NCBI GenBank assembly: GCA_920105625.2
Contig: OV050032.1
Coordinates: forward strand, 101,540,542 to 101,604,541
Length of the DNA: 64,000 bases
Direction of reading: 5' to 3'
DNA from: Clusia tigrina
Taxonomy: Eukaryota; Arthropoda; Insecta; Diptera; Clusiidae
In this document: one piece after another, positions 63,992 to 64,000 of the stretch
Layout: each line of letters opens with the position of its first letter
Numbering within the stretch: the stretch's first letter is position 1
Program-made: the position numbers and the translations under genes
The notes under the pieces: model-generated
What the model was told of the DNA's origin: nothing
The model's input: only the letters and a program-made list of their open reading frames with translations
Database searches by the model: none

Positions 63992-64000
63992 CAAAGTTTG
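63992..64000. repeat. Partial monomer at right edge
   Basis: The last nine bases, CAAAGTTTG, are the first nine of a new monomer, so the array continues to the right of the window. Confidence 0.95.

Larger units (their letters stand above)
1..64000. repeat. Satellite DNA array, 196-bp monomer, about 333 head-to-tail copies
   Basis: The same ~196-bp sequence recurs without interruption from the first base to the last. Landmarks in order within a monomer are CAAAGTTTGC (1-10), CTTGTAACTTTTTACTGG (23-40), GAAATTTTGTAACAATAAAG (57-76), GTACTCGAGCC (76-86), CAAAGCTATGCTACCC (110-125), CACTGATAAAAC (143-154) and ACGGTACGTCCTAC (177-190). A representative copy counts 73 G+C of 196 (37%). No stretch as long as one monomer lacks these landmarks, and I saw no inverted copy. 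The array runs past both window edges. The family was not recognised by name. Function is unknown; by analogy with other long satellite arrays it is probably heterochromatic and possibly centromere-associated, which is inference. Confidence 0.98.

Noticed and set aside
1..64000. Possible hammerhead ribozyme, as in some animal satellites (CTGATAAAAC followed by GAAATTTT)
   Set aside because: The catalytic core needs CTGATGA; every monomer read has CTGATAA, or CTGAGAA, CTCATAA or CTGATAG. I saw no matching core on the reverse strand, nor convincing stem pairing.
1..64000. CENP-B box-like motif near ACCCGAGCCTCTTG or GCCCCGAACTTC
   Set aside because: The required spaced positions (CCCG, then T two bases on, then CGAA) are not met in either motif, so no CENP-B box is claimed.
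1..64000. Telomere-like CCCTAA once per monomer (GGCCCTAACTTC)
   Set aside because: It is a single hexamer in a 196-bp repeat with no tandem telomeric run, expected by chance and then copied with the monomer.
1..64000. RNA polymerase III transcription unit, because each monomer has a TTTTT terminator-like run
   Set aside because: No A-box or B-box sequence was found in the monomer, and T runs are common in A/T-rich DNA.
1..64000. CRISPR array, given the regular direct repeats
   Set aside because: The repeats are contiguous with no variable spacers, the unit is 196 bp, and there are no cas genes.

Overview
The whole 64 kb window is one uninterrupted, head-to-tail tandem-repeat (satellite DNA) array. 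The basic monomer is 196 bp, about 37% GC, and every copy I read runs in the same orientation. There are roughly 333 monomers. The array is entered mid-monomer at base 1 (partial copy 1-57) and left mid-monomer at 63992-64000, so it extends beyond both ends. I found no credible gene, RNA gene, transposon, CRISPR array, origin or promoter. Homogeneous satellite of this length points to heterochromatin (centromeric, pericentromeric, subtelomeric or knob-like) of a eukaryote with a sizeable genome. A plant is plausible, but nothing in the sequence fixes the kingdom, and I do not recognise the satellite family.

Two monomer size classes exist. The full class is 196 bp, with 194-198 bp indel variants. 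A 147-bp class (26 copies, two of them 146 and 148 bp) lacks monomer positions 51-99. All 26 share the same deletion junction, and 25 share the same flanking substitutions, so one deletion event was probably copied many times. They occur from 0.4 to 38.2 kb and from 53.9 to 61.6 kb, but not between 38,204 and 53,861.

Above the monomer scale the array is a patchwork of higher-order repeats (HORs), recognised by shared rare variants at fixed offsets. From left to right: 0-1.4 kb recurs at 31.6-33.0 kb (offset 31,635). 1.4-4.6 kb recurs at 15.1-18.5 kb, and part of it again at 52.9-54.2 and 55.6-56.9 kb. 5.8-12.8 kb holds three related units starting at 5787, 8236 and 10097. 12.5-14.9 kb recurs at 22.7-25.4 kb. 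18.6-21.8 kb holds a segment repeated at offset 1,910. 25.1-31.5 kb is a tandem 1,126-bp six-monomer HOR with longer 1,517-1,518-bp forms. 34.8-39.3 kb has a ~2,299-bp duplication. 39.7-51.9 kb holds tandem units of 2,937 and 3,720 bp. 52.7-57.0 kb holds a 2,693-bp unit. 58.8-64 kb is a mosaic of types seen earlier.

HOR lengths are sums of whole monomers plus the 147-bp class and small indels, and unit variants differ by whole numbers of monomers through in-register hybrid monomers. This is the pattern expected from unequal crossing-over and gene conversion. The open reading frames present (up to 170 codons) are by-products of the repeat: 196 is 1 modulo 3, so frames normally close within about one monomer, and only monomers with one base deleted (195 bp) let them run on.

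Monomer coordinates below start at the C of CAAAGTTTGC (position 1). Locations of large duplicated blocks are approximate (about +/-100 bp). Sizes of individual monomers were obtained by counting.
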